Shown: positions 42,022 through 51,317, numbered from the stretch's first letter. The stretch is 64,000 nt of DNA from Sphingomonas sp. IW22 (GCF_041321155.1 NZ_JBGGWB010000001.1:496001-560000); one strand, 5' to 3'. Program-made: numbers and translations. The notes: generated by a model not told the origin, from the letters alone.

Positions 42022-43383
42022 ATGAGCTTTGCCGATCTCGGCCTGTCTGACGAACTGCTACGCGCCGTGACCGAGGCGGGGTATTCCGAACCCACGCCCA
42101 TTCAGGCCAGCGCCATTCCGTCGGTATTGATGATGCGCGATCTGATCGGCATCGCCCAGACGGGCACTGGCAAGACCGCCAGTTTCGTCCTCCCCATGAT
42201 CGATATTCTGGCGCAGGGCCGGACCCGCGCGCTGATGCCGCGCAGCCTGATCCTTGAGCCGACGCGCGAACTCGCCGCGCAGGTGGCCGAGAATTTCGAG
42301 AAATACGGCCAGTATCACAAGCTATCGATGGCGCTGCTGATCGGTGGCGTGCAGATGGGCGATCAGGTCAAGGCGCTGGAAAAGGGCGTCGACGTGCTGA
42401 TCGCGACACCGGGCCGCCTGATGGACCTGTTCGAGCGGGGCAAGATCCTGCTGACGGGTTGCGAATTGCTGGTCATCGACGAAGCGGACCGGATGCTCGA
42501 CATGGGGTTCATCCCCGATATCGAGACGATCTGTTCGAAACTGCCCAAGACGCGCCAGACGCTGCTCTTTTCCGCGACGATGCCGCCGCCGATCAAGAAG
42601 CTGGCCGACAAGTTTCTGAGCAACCCCAAGACGATCGAGGTCGCTCGCCCCGCGACCACCAACACCAACATCACCCAGCGGTTGGTGCCGACACGCGCCG
42701 ACCGCAAGCGGGAAGTGCTGCGTTCGCTGTTGCAGAGCGAAGAGATCCACACCGCCATCATCTTCTGCAATCGCAAGACGACGGTGCGGGAGCTGAACAA
42801 GTCGCTTCGCAGCCACGGCTATGCATCGGGTGAAATCCATGGCGACATGGACCAGTCGGCGCGCATTGCCGAGTTGGACCGGTTCAAGCGCGGCGACATC
42901 AACATCCTGGTCGCCAGCGATGTCGCGGCACGGGGCTTGGACGTGAAGGGCGTCAGCCACGTCTTCAATTTCGATGCCCCCTGGCATCCCGACGATTATG
43001 TCCACCGCATCGGCCGTACGGGCCGCGCGGGGGCAAAGGGTTCGGCCTTTACGTTCGTGACGAGCGAGGACGCCGAAAACATCGCGAATATCGAAAAGCT
43101 GACCGGCCAGACGATCGAACGGGTCACCGTCGGTGAACGCGCCGAGCCGCCCGCCGAAGCGCCGGCCGCCGAAAGGCCCCGCCGCGAGCGCAAGCGCAGC
43201 GAACGGCGCCCCGCCCCCACCCCGGCCGAAGCGGAGGCAAAGCCCGTCGAGCGCGCGGCACCCCCGCCCCGCGCAAAGGAAGAGCGTCGCGACCGCCGCC
43301 GCCACCGCGACGATGACGGCGCCGACGATGGCGGCTGGAACGGCCCGATCCCGGCCTTTCTTGAAGTCACGCTGGGCCGCTGA
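42022..43383 (+). CDS. rhlE: DEAD-box RNA helicase, RhlE-like
   Basis: A 453-residue ATP-dependent RNA helicase with all motifs: the Q motif (GYSEPTPIQ), AQTGTGKT (Walker A), PTRELA, TPGR, VIDEADRMLD (DEAD), SATMP, IIFCNRK, VASDVAARGLDV and HRIGRTGR. After residue ~370 there is a basic, Arg/Glu/Pro/Ala-rich tail (ERPRRERKRSERRPAPTP…RRDRRRHRDDD) typical of RhlE-type proteins and likely to bind RNA. It functions in ribosome assembly and RNA turnover. A DUF1289 gene follows nine bases later. Confidence 0.95.
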   Translation: MSFADLGLSDELLRAVTEAGYSEPTPIQASAIPSVLMMRDLIGIAQTGTGKTASFVLPMIDILAQGRTRALMPRSLILEPTRELAAQVAENFEKYGQYHKLSMALLIGGVQMGDQVKALEKGVDVLIATPGRLMDLFERGKILLTGCELLVIDEADRMLDMGFIPDIETICSKLPKTRQTLLFSATMPPPIKKLADKFLSNPKTIEVARPATTNTNITQRLVPTRADRKREVLRSLLQSEEIHTAIIFCNRKTTVRELNKSLRSHGYASGEIHGDMDQSARIAELDRFKRGDINILVASDVAARGLDVKGVSHVFNFDAPWHPDDYVHRIGRTGRAGAKGSAFTFVTSEDAENIANIEKLTGQTIERVTVGERAEPPAEAPAAERPRRERKRSERRPAPTPAEAEAKPVERAAPPPRAKEERRDRRRHRDDDGADDGGWNGPIPAFLEVTLGR

Positions 43384-43392
43384 CCCCTTCGC

Positions 43393-43602
43393 ATGGACGA
43401 CGGCATCGTTACCCGCGTTGCGCCGGTTGCGGTGACCAGTCCGTGCGTTCTGGTCTGCACGCTGGACACGAAAACAGGCTGGTGCCTGGGTTGTGGCCGG
43501 ACGGGTGAAGAAATCGCTGGATGGACGCGCGTAACCGATGGCGAACGGCGCATGATCTTGTCGCAATTGCCCGAACGGATGGCAAAATTGCGCGCATCAT
43601 AA
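43393..43602 (+). CDS. DUF1289 family Cys-motif protein
   Basis: A 69-residue protein with the DUF1289 pattern SPCVLVCTLDTKTGWCLGCGRTGEEIAGWTRVTDGERRMILSQLPERM. Four conserved cysteines (CxxxC…CxxC) probably bind a metal. The family is widespread in Proteobacteria and uncharacterised. It lies immediately after rhlE and is probably co-transcribed. Confidence 0.88.
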   Translation: MDDGIVTRVAPVAVTSPCVLVCTLDTKTGWCLGCGRTGEEIAGWTRVTDGERRMILSQLPERMAKLRAS

Positions 43603-43663
43603 TCGCGGATCGCGCCGAATAGCCTAACCGATCGCTAACGCTTGCTGATATAGTGTCGCCGGC

Positions 43664-46027
43664 GTGAAATACGCCGCATCCAGCCAATTCGCCCGTCCGA
43701 GGATCGATGCGCGCGCCCTGTTGGGCCTGCGCGACCCGGATGACTCGACCGACTGGAGCCCGATTCGGGCGGCGCAGATCAATACTGGCGCGCAATTGGC
43801 GCTGATGCTGCTGATGGCAAGCATGGTCGGTGTTGCCGTGGTCGACCTGATGCTGCGCGACACCATCGCTGCATGGCAGCTGGGATTATGGACGATGCTG
43901 GTCGTCGTCGTGTCGATCTTCGTCGTCGTCCGCCGCCTGGCCAGTCGCAACCGAACGCGGATCAGCGCCAGCTTTCGCGACGTGCGTGACACGGCGCTGG
44001 ACGGACTGGCGCTGGGCGCGGTGTGGGCCATCGCGCCGCTGTGGTTCGGCCCGACAGCACGCGGCGATGCGGCGCTGGCGCTGTGGATCGCACTGGCCAT
44101 TCTGATGACGGCATCGGCGATCGCGATGGCCGCGCTGCCGCTGGCGACGATGATGTTCCTGGCGGTACTGGGCGGATCGGTGGCATTGGCGCTGGCGGTG
44201 TGGGTCGATGTCGCGCTGGGCGCGGCCGTGCTGCTGTTCGCACTGTTACTGTGCGTCATCTGTTTCGGGCGCGGCCGTTCGCTGGTCATCATCCGCGCGC
44301 AGGAAATCGCCATTGCCGAACGGGACGAGACGGTCAGCCTGCTGCTGCGCGAAGTGGCGGAGGACATTGCCGACTGGTTGTGGGAAAGCGACACGCAGCG
44401 GCGGGTGATCCGCGCCAATCCGCGCTTTGCCTATGCCCTTGGCCTGGAGCCGACGTCGATCAACGGCATGCCGCTGCTCCAGGTCCTGGCCGGACCGAAA
44501 TGGGAGGAGGGCAAGTTCGCGCCGGGCCTGCACATGCTGGCCGAAAAGCTGAAGGCGCGTGAGCCGTTTCGCGACCTGTTGCTGCCGGTCACTGTCGGTG
44601 GCGAGGAACGGTGGCTGAAGCTGGCGGCCAATCCGCGGTTCGATGAGCGTGGCACTTTTACCGGCTTTCGCGGCGTCGGGTCAGACGTGACGGCGGAGCG
44701 TCAGTCGAACGACCGGATCAACCATCTGGCCCGCTATGACGCGCTGACCGGCCTGCCCAATCGGACGCTGGTGAACGAAGCGCTGGCCCATGCCATGGCC
44801 GATGCCGACAAATGGGGGTCGCGCTGCGCCTTCATGATGATCGACCTGGATCGGTTCAAGGCAGTGAACGACTCGCTGGGCCACCCGCTGGGCGATCGGC
44901 TGCTGGGGCGCGTGGCCGACCGGCTGCGCCATCTGATGACCGAAAATGAGACGACCGGTCGACTGGGCGGCGACGAATTCGCTGTCGTCATCCGCGACGC
45001 GCGCGACGGTGAGCGGCTGGCTCGGCTGGCGCAGCGCATCATCGATGACCTGTCCCAACCCTATGAAGTCGACAACCACACGCTCTATATCGGCGCCAGT
45101 GTCGGGCTGGCGGTCGCGCCGCGCGACGGCCGCACTGCGGAAATGCTGATCCGCTCCGCCGATCTAGCGCTGTATCGCTCGAAGGATGCGGGCGGCGGCG
45201 CCTTCCACCATTACGAGCCGGAACTGCATGTCGAGGCCGAAGAGCGGCGCGTGTTGGAAATCGCGCTGCGTCACGCGCTTCAGAAGGATGAACTGAGCCT
45301 TCATTTTCAGCCGGTGGTAGACGCATCCGATGCGCGACTGATCGGGTTTGAGGCGCTGTTGCGCTGGACCCACCCCGAACTTGGACCGATCAGCCCCGCC
45401 AAGTTCGTGCCGTTGGCCGAGGATGCGCGACTGATCGCACCGATCGGCGAATGGGTGGTGCGGCGCGCCTGTGACGAAGCAGCGCGGTGGGACGACGACA
45501 TCCGCATCGCCGTCAACGTATCGCCCGAACAGTTGCATCACCCGTCATTCGTATCGGTCGTGGCCGAATCCATCCGCCAGTCAGGCATCACCGCCGACCG
45601 GCTGGAACTGGAGGTCACCGAAAGCGTGTTCCTGCGCGAGGGCACGGGCGCGGTGAAGGTGCTGGAGCAGCTGCTCGACCTTGGCTGTCACCTCAGCCTG
45701 GACGATTTCGGCACCGGCTATTCCTCGCTCGGCTATCTGTCGCGCGCGCGCTTTTCGACGATCAAGATCGACCGCAGCTTTGTCCAGGCCGCCGCCAATG
45801 GCGGGCGTGAGGCAATCGCCATCATGCGCGCCGTGGTCGCGATGGCCGATTCGCTGGGGCTGTCCACCACCGCCGAGGGGGTGGAGACCGAAGATGAGCA
45901 TAATATGATCCGCACGCTGGGCTGCACCAAGGTGCAGGGATATTATTTCGGGCGTCCGATGCCGGTGGCGGAGGCGCGCGTTCTGGCCACGCGGCGAATG
46001 CGCGCGGCGGGCGGCACCGCGGCGTAA
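43664..46027 (+). CDS. PAS-GGDEF-EAL cyclic-di-GMP protein with membrane N-terminus
   Basis: A 787-residue protein from a GTG start. Residues ~35-220 hold about six membrane helices. A PAS-like domain follows (EVAEDIADWLWESDTQRRVIRANPRFAYALGLEPTSINGMPLLQVL). The GGDEF domain has DALTGLPNRTL, DLDRFKAVNDSLGH and RLGGDEFA near residue 433. The EAL domain has FEALLRWTHPELG near 562, NVSPEQL, LEVTESVFL, LDDFGTGYSSLGYL, IKIDRSF and TAEGVETEDE. Both catalytic signatures look intact, unlike the accessory GGDEF-EAL protein at 27.7-29.6 kb. It senses a signal at the membrane and tunes c-di-GMP. Confidence 0.95.
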   Translation: MKYAASSQFARPRIDARALLGLRDPDDSTDWSPIRAAQINTGAQLALMLLMASMVGVAVVDLMLRDTIAAWQLGLWTMLVVVVSIFVVVRRLASRNRTRISASFRDVRDTALDGLALGAVWAIAPLWFGPTARGDAALALWIALAILMTASAIAMAALPLATMMFLAVLGGSVALALAVWVDVALGAAVLLFALLLCVICFGRGRSLVIIRAQEIAIAERDETVSLLLREVAEDIADWLWESDTQRRVIRANPRFAYALGLEPTSINGMPLLQVLAGPKWEEGKFAPGLHMLAEKLKAREPFRDLLLPVTVGGEERWLKLAANPRFDERGTFTGFRGVGSDVTAERQSNDRINHLARYDALTGLPNRTLVNEALAHAMADADKWGSRCAFMMIDLDRFKAVNDSLGHPLGDRLLGRVADRLRHLMTENETTGRLGGDEFAVVIRDARDGERLARLAQRIIDDLSQPYEVDNHTLYIGASVGLAVAPRDGRTAEMLIRSADLALYRSKDAGGGAFHHYEPELHVEAEERRVLEIALRHALQKDELSLHFQPVVDASDARLIGFEALLRWTHPELGPISPAKFVPLAEDARLIAPIGEWVVRRACDEAARWDDDIRIAVNVSPEQLHHPSFVSVVAESIRQSGITADRLELEVTESVFLREGTGAVKVLEQLLDLGCHLSLDDFGTGYSSLGYLSRARFSTIKIDRSFVQAAANGGREAIAIMRAVVAMADSLGLSTTAEGVETEDEHNMIRTLGCTKVQGYYFGRPMPVAEARVLATRRMRAAGGTAA

Positions 46028-46078
46028 AACGATGCTTGCCCCACACAGCGACCCGCGCTAAAGCCCGCCTCCGGCTGA

Positions 46079-46154
46079 AGGAGTGTAGCTCAGTTGGTAG
46101 AGCATCGGTCTCCAAAACCGAGGGCCCACGGTTCGAGTCCGTGCACTCCTGCCA
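46079..46154 (+). tRNA. tRNA-Trp (anticodon CCA)
   Basis: The acceptor AGGAGTG pairs with CACTCCT, with discriminator G and encoded CCA at 46152-46154. The D-arm has TAGCTCAGTTGGTAGAGCA. The anticodon stem TCGGT/ACCGA holds loop CTCCAAA (anticodon CCA). The T-arm has GGTTCGAGTCC. It lies upstream of secE-nusG, as is usual in bacteria, though here three other genes intervene. Confidence 0.97.
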
Positions 46155-46176
46155 GCCGTGATTTCCAGGATCATTG

Positions 46177-46593
46177 ATGACATCACCCGACGCGACGCGC
46201 GCGCTGGTCGAGCGCTATTATGCTGACTTCAACGCGGGTGATACGGCCGCGATGGCGGATCTGGTGAGCGACGATCTGGTCCATGACGTTAATCAGGGCG
46301 AACGCCGAACCGGCCGTGACGCCTTTATCGCGTTCAACGCGCACATGACGCGCTGCTATCGCGAAACGCTGAGTGACATGGTGATCATGGTCAGCGACGA
46401 TGGCCGCCGCGCCGCCGCCGAATTCGTGGTGCACGGCGAGTATCTGGCCACCGACGAAGGGCTGCCGCCCGCGACCGGGCAGCGTTACGTCCTGCCCGCC
46501 GGTGCGTTTGTGGCGGTCGAGGACGGGCGGATCGGGCGGATCACCACCTGTTACAACTTGGCCGACTGGATGCGTCAGGTGACCGGCGCATGA
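46177..46593 (+). CDS. NTF2-like/SnoaL ketosteroid-isomerase-related protein
   Basis: A 138-residue NTF2-like fold protein: LVERYYADFNAGDTAAMADLVSDDLVHDVNQGERRTGRDAFIAFNAHMTRCYRETLSDMVIMVSDDGRRAAAEFVVHGEYLATDEGLPPATGQRYVLPAGAFVAVEDGRIGRITTCYNLADWMRQV. The conserved helix-strand pattern and pocket residues fit the ketosteroid-isomerase-related group; the substrate is unknown. The ATG at 46177 follows AGGATCATTG. Its stop overlaps the ATG of the GNAT gene (ATGA). Confidence 0.88.
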   Translation: MTSPDATRALVERYYADFNAGDTAAMADLVSDDLVHDVNQGERRTGRDAFIAFNAHMTRCYRETLSDMVIMVSDDGRRAAAEFVVHGEYLATDEGLPPATGQRYVLPAGAFVAVEDGRIGRITTCYNLADWMRQVTGA

Positions 46594-47177
46594 GCGTCAC
46601 GGTCCGCGCACTCGCCCCCGCAGAGATCGCACACGCCGTCAGCGACCTGGCGCGGCTGCGCATCGCGGTGTTTCGCGAATGGCCCTATCTGTACGACGGC
46701 AGCACCGCGTATGAGAGCGATTATCTCCGCAATTTCGCTGCCGCGCCCGACCCGGTGCTGATCGCCGCGTTCGACGGCGATGCAATCATCGGCATGGCCA
46801 CCGCATCGCCGCTGGCAGCACAGGATGATGCGACCCGCGCGCCCCTGGAAGCCGCCGGATTCGACGTGCCCGCAACCTTCTATTTCGGCGAATCGGTGCT
46901 GTTGCCCGACTATCGCGGCCAAGGGATCGGCCACCGGTTCTTCGATCTGCGCGAAGCTGGCGCGCGTGCCGCCGGGGCGCAAGTCGCCACCTTTTGCGCG
47001 GTTGTGCGTCCGGACGACCACCCGCGCCGCCCCGCCGATGCGCGCGATCTGACGCCCTTCTGGCAGGCGCGCGGCTATCGCCCCGTCGCCGGTGCCGAAG
47101 CGGTGTTCAGTTGGACCGACCTGGGCGATGCAGAGCGCACGCCCCACCCTATGCGGTTCTGGTCGCGCGCATTGTGA
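46590..47177 (+). CDS. GNAT-family acetyltransferase
   Basis: A 195-residue protein with a GNAT fold. VFREWPYLYDGSTAYESDYLRNFA leads to DAIIGMATASPL and the acetyl-CoA-binding segment YFGESVLLPDYRGQGIGHRFFDLREAGARAAGA (the R-G-Q-G-I-G loop). FWQARGYRPV follows. The acceptor substrate is unknown. It starts within the stop of the NTF2-like gene and its stop overlaps the nitrilase GTG, forming a three-gene coupled operon. Confidence 0.88.
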   Translation: MSVTVRALAPAEIAHAVSDLARLRIAVFREWPYLYDGSTAYESDYLRNFAAAPDPVLIAAFDGDAIIGMATASPLAAQDDATRAPLEAAGFDVPATFYFGESVLLPDYRGQGIGHRFFDLREAGARAAGAQVATFCAVVRPDDHPRRPADARDLTPFWQARGYRPVAGAEAVFSWTDLGDAERTPHPMRFWSRAL

Positions 47178-48079
47178 GCGCATTCAGGATCGCGGTCGCC
47201 GCTTATCCCGTCGAACGGGTCAAGGATTTCGCCGCCTGGGAGGCCAAGGCCGAATATTGGCTGGCGCAGGCGGCGGCAAGCGGTGCCGCGCTGGCGGTCT
47301 TTCCCGAATATGCCGGAATGGAGCTGACCGCTATCGACCCGGCCAGCGTCGACGACCTGCACGCCTCCATCGCGGCGCTGGGCGATGTGGCGGCCGCCGT
47401 CGACGCGACCCACGCGCGGCTGGCGGCAGCGCATAATCTCCACATTCTTGGCCCCTCGCTTCCGCTGCGCGGCCCGGACGGTCGGTTTCGCAATCTGGCC
47501 CGGCTGTTCGCCCCCAATGGCCGGTCGGGCGCGCAGGAAAAGCGTGTGATGACCCGGTTCGAGCGGGAGGAATGGGACATTGCCGGCGGTGACGCGCTAT
47601 CGCTGTTCGAAACCGCGTTGGGGCCGATCGGAGTGGCGATCTGCTATGACATCGAATTCCCCCTGATCGCACGCGCACTGGCAGAGGCTGGCGCGACGCT
47701 GATCCTGGCGCCGTCGGCAACCGACAGCCTGCACGGCTATTGGCGGGTCCGTATTGGCGCACAGGCGCGGGCGCTTGAGAATCAATGCTATGTCGCGCAG
47801 GCGCCGGTGGTGGGCGATGCCGAATGGACACCCTCGCTTGGCACCAGCCACGGCGCAGCGGGCGTTTTCGGGCCGCCAGATTTGGGCTTTCCCGCCGACG
47901 GCGTAGTCGCGCTGGGGGCGATAGACGTCCCCGGATGGACCTTTGCCACCATCGATCCCGCAGCTGTCACACGCGTGCGGACCGAAGGGGCAGTGTTCAA
48001 CCACGCCCATTGGGCCGAACAATTGCCGCGCGGCACTGCGACGGCCCTGCCCCCCGTGGTGCGCGTCGACCTTCGCTGA
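47174..48079 (+). CDS. Carbon-nitrogen hydrolase (nitrilase superfamily)
   Basis: A 301-residue nitrilase-superfamily amidase starting at a GTG that overlaps the GNAT stop. The catalytic triad is visible: Glu in LAVFPEYAGMEL, Lys in QEKRVMTRFERE, and Cys in VAICYDIEFPLIARALAEAGATLILAPSAT. HGYWRVRIGAQARALENQCYVAQAP follows. These enzymes hydrolyse amide bonds of small molecules. The pairing with a GNAT enzyme, often fused in other bacteria, suggests shared metabolism of an amide or amine. Confidence 0.92.
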   Translation: MSAFRIAVAAYPVERVKDFAAWEAKAEYWLAQAAASGAALAVFPEYAGMELTAIDPASVDDLHASIAALGDVAAAVDATHARLAAAHNLHILGPSLPLRGPDGRFRNLARLFAPNGRSGAQEKRVMTRFEREEWDIAGGDALSLFETALGPIGVAICYDIEFPLIARALAEAGATLILAPSATDSLHGYWRVRIGAQARALENQCYVAQAPVVGDAEWTPSLGTSHGAAGVFGPPDLGFPADGVVALGAIDVPGWTFATIDPAAVTRVRTEGAVFNHAHWAEQLPRGTATALPPVVRVDLR

Positions 48080-48222
48080 GCCGCCCCTTGCCCGGTCGGG
48101 GCGGACACGCTATGTCCCGACGCCTAATCCGACAATCTGGATGGGACGCACCGCACCACAAGGGACGGGCAGCGGCCCCATGCCCGGCGGTCGGCACATC
48201 GGATCGAGGAACAGGACAACCC

Positions 48223-48420
48223 GTGGCCAAGACGTCCCCAGTCGAGTTCATGCGCCAGGTGCGCGCCGAAACCGCCAAGGTCGCGTGGCCGACGCGCCGC
48301 GAAACGGTGATGACCGCCGTCATGGTCGTCATCATGACCACGCTGCTGGCGCTGTTCTTCCTCGGCGTCGACACGATCTTCGATTCGATCGTGAAGTTCC
48401 TCCTCTCCCTCGCGCAATAA
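48223..48420 (+). CDS. secE: Preprotein translocase subunit SecE
   Basis: A 65-residue SecE: MAKTSPVEFMRQVRAETAKVAWPTRRETVMTAVMVVIMTTLLALFFLGVDTIFDSIVKFLLSL. The amphipathic helix with EtxKVxWPTRxET and the single transmembrane helix are the family signature. The GTG start with AGGA seven bases upstream is used. It anchors SecY in the translocon and is followed 12 bases later by nusG, the conserved order. Confidence 0.96.
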   Translation: MAKTSPVEFMRQVRAETAKVAWPTRRETVMTAVMVVIMTTLLALFFLGVDTIFDSIVKFLLSLAQ

Positions 48421-48432
48421 GGACGATCAACG

Positions 48433-48969
48433 ATGGCGCGCTGGTACATCATTCACGCCTATTCCGGTTTCGAGAACAAGGTCCGCGATTCGATCATGTC
48501 GGAAGCGGCTCGCATGGGTCTTGAGCAACTGGTCGAGGCGATCGAAGTCCCCACCGAACAGGTGACCGAAGTCCGTCGCGGCAAGAAGGTACAGGCCGAG
48601 CGCAAGTTCATGCCCGGCTATGTCCTCGCCAAGCTGGAACTGAACGACGACGTCTATCACCTCGTCAAGAACACGCCCAAGGTTACCGGCTTTCTGGGCT
48701 CGTCGGGCAAGCCGCAGCCGGTCAGCGATGCCGAAGCCGCCCGGATGCTGAATTCCAAGGACGAAGCCGCCGCCGCGCCCAAGCAGAAGATCCGCGTCGA
48801 TTTCGAAATCGGCGATTCGGTCAAGGTGCTGGACGGTCCCTTCGCCAGCTTCAACGGCCTGGTGGAAGAGCTGGATTTCGACAAGGCGAAGGTCAAGGTC
48901 GCGGTGTCGATCTTTGGCCGCGCCACGCCGGTCGAACTCGACTTCGAACAGGTCGAACGCAGCAAGTAA
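48433..48969 (+). CDS. nusG: Transcription termination/antitermination factor NusG
   Basis: A 178-residue NusG. The N-terminal NGN domain has ARWYIIHAYSGFENKVRDSIMSEA, the RRGKKVQAERKFMPGYVLAKLELNDDVYHLVKNTPKVTGFLG block and a hydrophobic pocket for the RNA polymerase clamp. The C-terminal KOW domain follows (GDSVKVLDGPFASFNGLVEELDFDKAKVKVAVSIFGRATPVELDFEQVERS). It links RNA polymerase with Rho or ribosomes. Confidence 0.97.
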   Translation: MARWYIIHAYSGFENKVRDSIMSEAARMGLEQLVEAIEVPTEQVTEVRRGKKVQAERKFMPGYVLAKLELNDDVYHLVKNTPKVTGFLGSSGKPQPVSDAEAARMLNSKDEAAAAPKQKIRVDFEIGDSVKVLDGPFASFNGLVEELDFDKAKVKVAVSIFGRATPVELDFEQVERSK

Positions 48970-49110
48970 TCGGGCATCGCTTCTGGCGATCCATGAACGG
49001 ACGGGGCGGGTCGGTGCCAGGCATCGGTCCGCCCCTGTCATATCCGCGACAGGCGCTTGCGAATTGAGCGCATCGGCCGCAACAAGCGCGGCGCGACGTT
49101 TTGGGGAAAC

Positions 49111-49662
49111 ATGATGATCCTGTCCGACCACTGGATTCGCGACGCGGCAAAGGCCGGCATGATCGAACCGTTTGTCGAAGGACAGCGGCGCGAAGGCTGC
49201 ATCAGCTATGGCCTGTCCTCATATGGCTATGACGCGCGCGTCGCCGATGAGTTCAAGATTTTCACCAATGTCGACAATGCACTGGTCGATCCTAAGGATT
49301 TCGCAGCCAACAGCTTCGTCGATCGCAAGACCGACGTGTGCATCATTCCGCCCAACAGCTTCGCACTGGCGCGGACCGTGGAGTATTTCCGGGTGCCGCG
49401 CGACGTGCTGGTCATCTGCCTTGGCAAATCGACCTATGCGCGCTGTGGGATCATCGTGAACGTCACGCCGCTCGAACCCGAATGGGAGGGTCATGTGACG
49501 CTAGAATTTTCGAACACCACCCCCCTGCCGGCCAAAATCTACGCCAACGAAGGCGCGTGTCAGTTCCTGTTTCTGCGCGGCGATCAGCCCTGCGAGACGA
49601 GCTATGCCGATCGCGCCGGCAAATATATGGGTCAGCGCGGGGTGACGCTGCCCCGGCTGTAA
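49111..49662 (+). CDS. dcd: dCTP deaminase
   Basis: A 183-residue dCTP deaminase, which converts dCTP to dUTP in pyrimidine nucleotide synthesis. It starts [21 protein letters not shown]. The active-site blocks are [70 protein letters not shown] (catalytic Glu in EPEWEG) and [13 protein letters not shown]. The start at 49111 follows TGGGGAAAC; the upstream extension in the longer frame is basic and unlike the family. Confidence 0.95.
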   Translation: MMILSDHWIRDAAKAGMIEPFVEGQRREGCISYGLSSYGYDARVADEFKIFTNVDNALVDPKDFAANSFVDRKTDVCIIPPNSFALARTVEYFRVPRDVLVICLGKSTYARCGIIVNVTPLEPEWEGHVTLEFSNTTPLPAKIYANEGACQFLFLRGDQPCETSYADRAGKYMGQRGVTLPRL

Positions 49663-49827
49663 TGCCGGATCGAGCGGGCAATCGCCCGGCGAGCCTCAGG
49701 CCTGAATCGGCGATGCACATCGGTGCCGCGCCCGATCATCAGCCTTATCACCCGACCGTGCCAAGGCGGCGCTGCCAGACAATCGATCGGAGCGGGCGCC
49801 CGGTGATGAGCGCCCCGCCCCGTTCGG

Positions 49828-50190
49828 TCAGCGTGCGGCCATGCGCTGCTGGTCGAGCTTGTTCAGCCCGCGACGCGCGATGTCGTGCGAATTGAGCGCC
49901 ACGTCGGGCTTCAACAGCAGCGAGACATTCTCCGCGGTCAGCGCGCGGTTATACAGGCTCTGCGCTGCGTCCATGCGGTTGGTGCGCGCATAGATCGCCG
50001 CGAGGTTGATCAGCAGTTCCGGCTTGGTCGGCTCAAGCGAAAGCTGCGCGCGCAACGACGTTTCGGCCTCTGCAAAGCGCCCATTCTCGATCGCGTCGTG
50101 CGCATAAGGATCATTCCGGTCCTGTGCCACGGCCGACACCGCCGGAACGCCCAGCATCGCCGCGACAATCACTGCCTTGAACATCTGCAT
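49828..50190 (-). CDS. Exported TPR-like protein
   Basis: A 120-residue protein with a signal peptide (MQMFKAVIVAAMLGVPAVSAVAQ). A single tetratricopeptide unit follows: HDAIENGRFAEAETSLRAQLSLEPTKPELLINLAAIYARTNRMDAAQSLYNRALTAE. The predicted mature protein is periplasmic. Similar proteins occur in sphingomonads without known function. It lies downstream of dcd on the opposite strand. Confidence 0.72.
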   Translation of the reverse strand: MQMFKAVIVAAMLGVPAVSAVAQDRNDPYAHDAIENGRFAEAETSLRAQLSLEPTKPELLINLAAIYARTNRMDAAQSLYNRALTAENVSLLLKPDVALNSHDIARRGLNKLDQQRMAAR

Positions 50191-50328
50191 GTCATCTTCT
50201 CCATCATTTCTGTTTCGTGACCCTTATATGTCACTTTGATGGCATGCCGGTTTCGGTTTAGTGACGCAAGGGGAATGGCCCGGTTTGACCCCTTTTCGGT
50301 CGGCACATGCAATTTTCACACGCGCACG

Positions 50329-50353
50329 AAAAAGGGCGGCCGAAGCCGCCCTT
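50329..50353 (-). terminator. Intrinsic terminator of the tonB-exbB-exbD operon
   Basis: On the minus strand AAGGGCGGC-TTCG-GCCGCCCTT forms a 9-base stem with a stable TTCG tetraloop, followed by a short T-run. It lies 33 bases beyond the last exbD stop. Confidence 0.88.
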
Positions 50354-50385
50354 GATGCACGATACTGGATCCGCGTTTCCGCCGA

Positions 50386-50811
50386 TCAGAATTCGCGGTA
50401 CTGCTCGTTCCCGATGAAACCAAGCTTGGTCACATTGGCACGCTTCACGATCGCCAGCACTTCGTCGACACGATCATAACGCGCCATCGAGTTGGGCTGG
50501 AAATGCAGTTCCGGTTCCGGGTTCATCTGCGTCGTCTGATCCAGATACTGGGTCAGCGTCACTTCATTCACCGGCGCCCCATTCCATGCCAGCGTGCCGT
50601 CAGCCGCGATCACGATCTTGTTCTTGACCGGATCGACCTGCGGCTGATTGGTGCTTGCCGAATCCTGAGGCAGGTCGACCTTCACCGCGTGCGTCTGGAT
50701 GGGGATGGTGATGATGAACATGATGAGCAGCACGAGCATGACGTCGATCAACGGCGTCGTGTTCATTTCGCCCATCGGTTCGCCGTCTTCGCGGCCACCG
50801 CTCATTGCCAT
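50386..50811 (-). CDS. exbD: ExbD/TolR family protein (second copy)
   Basis: A 141-residue ExbD-like protein: GEMNTTPLIDVMLVLLIMFIITIPIQTHAVKVDLPQDSA. The conserved Asp of the single transmembrane helix (PLIDVMLVLL) conducts protons. A periplasmic domain follows (KNKIVIAADGTLAWNGAPVNEVTLTQYLDQTTQMNPEPELHFQPN…YDRVDEVLAIVKRANVTKLGFIGNEQYREF). It is the last gene of the operon. Together with the other ExbD and ExbB it powers TonB. Confidence 0.95.
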   Translation of the reverse strand: MAMSGGREDGEPMGEMNTTPLIDVMLVLLIMFIITIPIQTHAVKVDLPQDSASTNQPQVDPVKNKIVIAADGTLAWNGAPVNEVTLTQYLDQTTQMNPEPELHFQPNSMARYDRVDEVLAIVKRANVTKLGFIGNEQYREF

Positions 50812-50837
50812 GTTTCAGTCTCCTGTGGGCCGGCGCG

Positions 50838-51317
50838 TCAAGCGCGGCGACCGCCGGTGCCCGCGGGCGGTTCCGAAATGAAGCCGACCTTGATGAAGCC
50901 TGCCTGCTGCATCTGATAGACGGTGCCGCCGATGCACTTGTAAGGCGTGTTCACGTCACCGCGAATATGCACTTCAGGAATGTCATCAGGGGTCACGTTG
51001 TTGCCCAGACGGGCGACAACACCCTTGAGGTTGTCCACGGCCCGGTCGAGCAGCTCCTGGCTGTTGACGCGGGTCAGGTTCCAGTAAACCTCGCAAGAGC
51101 CGTCGGGTGCGCCGCGCACCGCCAGGTTGATGTTTTCGGGCTTCGTCGTGGTCGGCTCGAACTCGACCTTCGGCAACTCCACATCGACCGACTGCAGCAC
51201 TACGGGCACTGCGATCAGGAAGATGATGAGGAGCACCAGCATCACGTCCACCAGCGGCGTGGTGTTGATGTCCGACATCGGCCGTTCGTCACCGCCGCCG
51301 CCTACGCTCATCGCCAT
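50838..51317 (-). CDS. exbD: ExbD/TolR family protein (first copy)
   Basis: A 159-residue ExbD-like protein (SDINTTPLVDVMLVLLIIFLIAVPVVLQSVDVELPKVEFEPTTTKPENINLAVRG…). The proton-path Asp sits in PLVDVMLVLLI. The periplasmic part has two cysteines (GSCEVYWN, YKCIGGT) that its sister lacks, so a disulfide is possible. The start at 51317 is supported by AGGA eight bases upstream. It is followed 26 bases later by the second exbD. Duplicate exbD genes in one TonB operon are usual in sphingomonads. Confidence 0.95.
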   Translation of the reverse strand: MAMSVGGGGDERPMSDINTTPLVDVMLVLLIIFLIAVPVVLQSVDVELPKVEFEPTTTKPENINLAVRGAPDGSCEVYWNLTRVNSQELLDRAVDNLKGVVARLGNNVTPDDIPEVHIRGDVNTPYKCIGGTVYQMQQAGFIKVGFISEPPAGTGGRRA

